Shown here piece after piece: positions 61,285-64,000 of a DNA stretch of 64,000 bases. The DNA is from Limnohabitans planktonicus II-D5 (GTDB taxonomy: Bacteria; Pseudomonadota; Gammaproteobacteria; Burkholderiales; Burkholderiaceae_C). The notes beneath the pieces were generated by a model that was not told the DNA's origin, searched no databases, and worked only from the letters and a program-made list of their open reading frames with translations. Position 1 is the first letter of the stretch. Each line of letters begins with the position of its first letter. The stretch covers positions 124,001 to 188,000 of the forward strand of contig NZ_LFYT02000005.1 of assembly GCF_001270065.2 (NCBI RefSeq), written 5' to 3'. The translations under genes were made by a program, and so were the position numbers.

Positions 61285-61923
61285 CTATGCGGTTCGCCTT
61301 TGTTCGAGAGCAAGGCGAACAGCAAGTGTCGCCAGTACAAAGCCCATGAAATAGCGTTGAACTGCGAGCCAGGTCGGATTGCGGGCAAACCAAGATGCGA
61401 TACCAGCAGCTGTTAGCGCAATGACTAAGTTCACAGTAAAGCTGATGGCAATTTGCGTCAGTCCAAGTTCAATGCTTTGAAGTAAAACCGAGCCATGCTC
61501 TGATGAAATGAATTGGGGCAGGATCGCGAGATAGAAAACCGCAACTTTAGGGTTCAGCACATTAGTGAGAAATCCCATGGTAAATAGCTTTGATTTCGAA
61601 TCAATTGGGAGATTTTTAGTCTCAAAAGGAGATCGAGCCCCAGGTCGAACCGCCTGCCATGCAAGCCAAAGAAGGTACAGCGCGCCTGCCCATTTGAGTG
61701 TTTCGTATGCCAACGGTATGGCCAGGAATAACGCAGTCAATCCGATCGCAGCTGCAAACATATGCACTAGAAAACCAGTAACAACGCCAAGTAGAGAAAT
61801 GACGCCCGCAATTCGTCCTTGGCTGATGGACCGTGAAATCAAATAAATCATATTTGGACCCGGCGTCAGTACCATTAGCAAAGCGGCGCTTGCAAATAAA
61901 AAAAGTTCATTTACTGGAATCAC
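61285..61923 (-). CDS. LysE/RhtB-family exporter
   Basis: A 212-residue six-helix exporter: ELFLFASAALLMVLTPGPNMIYLISRSISQGRIAGVISLLGVVTGFLVH is the family's N-terminal signature, followed by WAGALYLLWLAWQAVRPGAR and FLTNVLNPKVAVFYLAILPQF. It exports amino acids or homoserine lactone-like compounds. Codon use is clearly richer in A and T than all neighbours (for example AAATAAATCATATTTGG in its antisense), which suggests recent transfer. Confidence 0.93.
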   Translation of the reverse strand: MIPVNELFLFASAALLMVLTPGPNMIYLISRSISQGRIAGVISLLGVVTGFLVHMFAAAIGLTALFLAIPLAYETLKWAGALYLLWLAWQAVRPGARSPFETKNLPIDSKSKLFTMGFLTNVLNPKVAVFYLAILPQFISSEHGSVLLQSIELGLTQIAISFTVNLVIALTAAGIASWFARNPTWLAVQRYFMGFVLATLAVRLALEQRRTA

Positions 61924-62302
61924 AAGGGCTCCTTGGGCGTGTGTGATTGAAGGACCTAATGACTATAGTTTACCGATGAATAGGTGGCAGCAAAGCTCGG
62001 TTAAGCAGCATACTTGACTTCATACAGAACCGAGTAAAAGACCGCTTCCAGCCTGCGGCAGTCATTGCATCACAAAGGCAGAAAGCCCAGTAACTTCCAC
62101 CTATCTCGCATAGCCGTACCCCGACTCCCAAGCCTACGCCATCTGCGCCCGCAGCGCTTTGGGCACACGCGGGTCGCTTTTTTTGTTTTTTTCCATGCTG
62201 CGGTGCGCGGCTTGGTGGATGCGCTACAGGGTGCAAGCGGGTTGGCTGACGCCATACTTCCTCTAATCCTTTTCACGGGACGACCATGTCGCGATAAAAG
62301 TA
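61924..62302. other. Low-information gap between LysE and the Fic fragment
   Basis: A 379-base stretch. Leftward at about 62140-62200 it could encode MEKNKKSDPRVPKALRAQMA, a short charged tail with a stop, as if the end of a lost gene. TTTTTTTGTTTTTTT at 62178-62192 is a homopolymer-like run. No intact gene, tRNA or repeat is seen. Confidence 0.4.
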
Positions 62303-62710
62303 TTGCGACACTTTGTCGGTCTCCATGTCACCATTCCACCTTTCGCGACAAGAGCGCATTTGCCCAATGCCCTTTTGATGCAGGCTCACCAAGCTGAGGA
62401 GGATGTCATCACCCCATATCCCGACGAACAAAGCCTGCCATCTGCGCCAAATCGGCGAACTTTGCAGCGTTGGCTCCATGCGCTCATGGCCCAGCATCGG
62501 ATTCGCCGCGAAGGCCATGCCCGTGCCGTGAAGTATTGGTGCATCAAGCCAGTTGACTCGGCCGCGCAGGCCATGCGTCAACCTGTTGGGTACAAGCGTG
62601 ATTTTCTGGACAGTTATTGGCCCAACGAAACTGCCTACCTGAGCCAGGACATTCGTGATGAACTGCTCTTGCAAGGGCAGGTCTTGGGTGGACATGAGCC
62701 CTTGCACACG
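62303..62710 (+). pseudogene. Fic-family protein N-terminal fragment
   Basis: The frame contains RRTLQRWLHALMAQHRIRREGHARAVKYW (a winged-helix domain) followed by PVGYKRDFLDSYWPNETAYLSQDIRDELLLQG, which is the linker and helix typical just before the Fic domain. No HPFxxGNGR motif follows; the homology ends near 62700, where the oppositely directed VapC gene begins. The frame stays open into the antisense of VapC but is no longer Fic-like. It is a broken gene. Confidence 0.6.
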
Positions 62711-62713
62711 CCT

Positions 62714-63109
62714 TCAGCGGATCAACACCATCCTCGCGTGTTTCGCGGCACCCACGTCAAAAGTCATGGTCTGCAAACATCCTGCCGAAGCGGCTGTGCG
62801 CTCAATCAAGCAATCTGTAAAATCTGCCTTGCCTTCATCAAAAACTCGCAGTGCACGCAGCACCTGATCGGCACGATCCACGACGATCTGCTTGGTTCGA
62901 AGCAGGACTTCCAACGCCTGTTTGACCTGCTGTGCACTCAGGTCATAACAAGAGGTCAGTACACAATACAACTCCACCACAGAAACCACGGTGATGAAGC
63001 CCGGATGGTCTGAATCCAATGACTCGATCAGTGCCGTGGCCTTGGGTGATTGCTTGGCATCGTCTTGCATGATGTAGCGCACGAGGACATTGGTGTCCAG
63101 TCCAATCAT
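62714..63109 (-). CDS. vapC: VapC PIN-domain toxin
   Basis: A 131-residue PIN-domain RNase: MIGLDTNVLVRYIMQDD with the first catalytic Asp, VSVVELYCVLTSCYDLS with the conserved Glu, and DFTDCLIERTAASAGCLQTMTFD with the remaining acidic residues. VapC toxins cleave tRNA or rRNA. Its ATG overlaps the VapB stop as ATGA. Confidence 0.92.
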   Translation of the reverse strand: MIGLDTNVLVRYIMQDDAKQSPKATALIESLDSDHPGFITVVSVVELYCVLTSCYDLSAQQVKQALEVLLRTKQIVVDRADQVLRALRVFDEGKADFTDCLIERTAASAGCLQTMTFDVGAAKHARMVLIR

Positions 63110-63348
63110 CGTGCAGCCGCCCCACGCTGAGCAACGGCTTTGTTCATGTCATCGATGGAAACTTTTTTTGCCGGTTTTCCGAACATCCCTTTGAGTTGAG
63201 TGACGCTCTGTGTGGCAGCCACAAATTCGTACCGACCCGGTGCGATTTGGATGAATTCAACGCGGTCACCCGTGTCAACTTTCAAGTCGCGACGAACATC
63301 GGCGGGAATGGTGATTTGTCCTTTGCTGGTGAGCATAGCCATGGTCAC
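63106..63348 (-). CDS. vapB: VapB antitoxin, AbrB/SpoVT family
   Basis: An 80-residue swapped-hairpin AbrB protein: MLTSKGQITIPADVRRDLKVDTGDRVEFIQIAPGRYEF, then a toxin-binding tail LKGMFGKPAKKVSIDDMNKAVAQRGA. The start is GTG 63348, nine bases after AGGAG. It neutralises VapC and represses the operon. Confidence 0.92.
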   Translation of the reverse strand: MTMAMLTSKGQITIPADVRRDLKVDTGDRVEFIQIAPGRYEFVAATQSVTQLKGMFGKPAKKVSIDDMNKAVAQRGAAAR

Positions 63349-63479
63349 ATTACATATCTCCTGATTTTCCTTACATTGATGTAAGGCAGTTCCAAAGTCA
63401 ACACAATTGACAGACCCATTTCACGCATTTTTCCGCATTGTCTGCGTCACCCATCGCGACGTTCAGTCAACGAATTTTT

Positions 63480-63752
63480 TCAGGCAGCATCGTCGTCCTC
63501 GTCCATGAGTCTAGCGGCGACTTCGCTGGCTGTTGGCAAGCCTGCGCGTTCCATGCGCATCACCAGCCCCATGGCCCCCATGACGGCCAGGAGCGACAAA
63601 ACCGTGGACTCTTCTCCCGCCTCCAGCCGATAAATGACTTCGCGGACCTTGCCCGCCTTTTCGGCCAGAGCAGACTTGCTCAAGCGCAGCGCTTCTCGGT
63701 GGGTTTTCAGTTGGCGGCCCAGTTCATCAGGAAGGCGGATATTGTCAGTCAT
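63480..63752 (-). CDS. XRE-type HTH regulator (HipB-like, no partner)
   Basis: A 90-residue protein with a helix-turn-helix LPDELGRQLKTHREALRLSKSALAEKAGKVREVIYRLEAGEES, followed by a short helical tail ending in DEDDDAA. It resembles antitoxin-type XRE proteins. No toxin is next to it in the window. ATG 63752 lies inside the left arm of a long inverted repeat, so strong autorepression is likely; ATG 63761 is an alternative start. Confidence 0.8.
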   Translation of the reverse strand: MTDNIRLPDELGRQLKTHREALRLSKSALAEKAGKVREVIYRLEAGEESTVLSLLAVMGAMGLVMRMERAGLPTASEVAARLMDEDDDAA

Positions 63753-63801
63753 GGCTTGCATTTTTCAGCGACCATTCCAAGTTGCAAGCCATGACTTGCA
63801 A
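63748..63801. promoter_or_regulatory. Double operator upstream of the XRE gene
   Basis: GTCATGGCTTGCA (63748-63760) and TGCAAGCCATGAC (63783-63795) are a perfect 13-base inverted repeat with a 22-base centre. The right arm also forms a shorter palindrome TTGCAAG-CCATGA-CTTGCAA at 63782-63801. The left arm contains the start codon. Confidence 0.8.
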
Positions 63802-63918
63802 TTTATGCATACACATTGACAACTTCATCTGCTGGCAATCCAGTACCTATTGCCACTATTCATGGCGTCTGCAAGCTCTAAACGCTCTTGCAGGGTGTGT
63901 CTGGCATCAACCCTCAAC

Positions 63919-63983
63919 GTCGGACTCTTCGAGTGCCGACCTACAAGACTGCCCAGCGTAGGTCGGTGGTCGAAGACCCCGAC
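63919..63983. repeat. REPIN locus K: single intact pair
   Basis: A leftward subtype-b hairpin (GTCGGACTC, TTC, GAGTGCCGAC, CTAC) and a rightward subtype-a hairpin (GTAG, GTCGG, T, GGTC, GAA, GACC, CCGAC), 13 bases apart. Nothing else is recognised to the window end. Confidence 0.9.
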
Positions 63984-64000
63984 ACAGGCGGGCTCACGGG

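Noticed and set aside
62273-62707. 144-residue leftward frame opposite the Fic fragment
   Set aside because: The rightward strand shows Fic homology; this frame has none.

Overview
The window is high-GC DNA with the codon usage and gene families of a betaproteobacterium of the order Burkholderiales, most likely family Comamonadaceae. A BciA-type 8-vinyl reductase at 15369-16439 makes bacteriochlorophyll synthesis likely, so an aerobic anoxygenic phototroph of the Limnohabitans/Rhodoferax kind fits best. This placement is inference from gene content; there is no rRNA in the window.

Layout. 1-573: tail of a receiver-domain protein and a small secreted cysteine-rich protein. 596-3746: leftward, tightly coupled five-gene operon (DsbA-like protein, histidine phosphatase, DCC-family protein, cysteine-less SUMF1-like protein, SDR). 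3933-9502: aroQ, an alpha/beta hydrolase, an MFS permease with aroC, then trmB and an RluA-type pseudouridine synthase. 10489-16439: TetR/SDR divergent pair, TlpA-like thioredoxin, alaS, bciA. 16674-23579: gabD, a membrane protein, tRNA-Gly(CCC), an orphan ParB-like protein, a RodZ-like protein, and scoAB divergent from a PAS-LuxR regulator. 24160-34044: lipid and amino-acid catabolism (two-domain acyl-CoA dehydrogenase, nitroreductase, flavin reductase-like protein, SDR, DMT permease, cyclase-family hydrolase, an ornithine cyclodeaminase homologue coupled to an FAD oxidase). 34061-42824: small proteins including a cysteine-less glutaredoxin, a TAXI-TRAP transporter, DadA-like oxidase, cupin, and a 3-hydroxyacyl-CoA dehydrogenase/BKACE pair. 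43495-52604: mixed accessory genes with several broken ones (frameshifted membrane protein, BrnA and ParE remnants) and a cho nuclease gene preceded by a perfect LexA box. 52835-61923: MlrC-like M81 peptidase, 16-residue-repeat exported protein, NYN protein, MipA, Nudix, CobD-like, ManD-like, and an AT-richer LysE exporter. 62303-63801: toxin-antitoxin debris (Fic fragment), intact VapBC and an autoregulated XRE protein.

The dominant unexplained structure is a dispersed repeat family present in eleven places (about 75 hairpins). Each hairpin starts with GTAG, has an invariant GTCGG/CCGAC outer stem with one bulged base, and an inner stem that differs between subtypes but stays complementary. 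Hairpins sit in inverted pairs. These have grown into tandem arrays with near-exact periods of 120, 122, 123, 131 and 105 bp. At least four arrays or single pairs are enclosed by imperfect terminal inverted repeats of about 25 bp, like a MITE. All lie between genes. They have the hallmarks of REP/REPIN elements mobilised by a RAYT (Y1 HUH) transposase, which is not in this window. A second, unrelated GTAG/GTGG-GAGC REP family occurs three times.

Start codons were moved inward from the longest reading frame wherever a ribosome-binding site, a coupled stop or a repeat boundary supported it.
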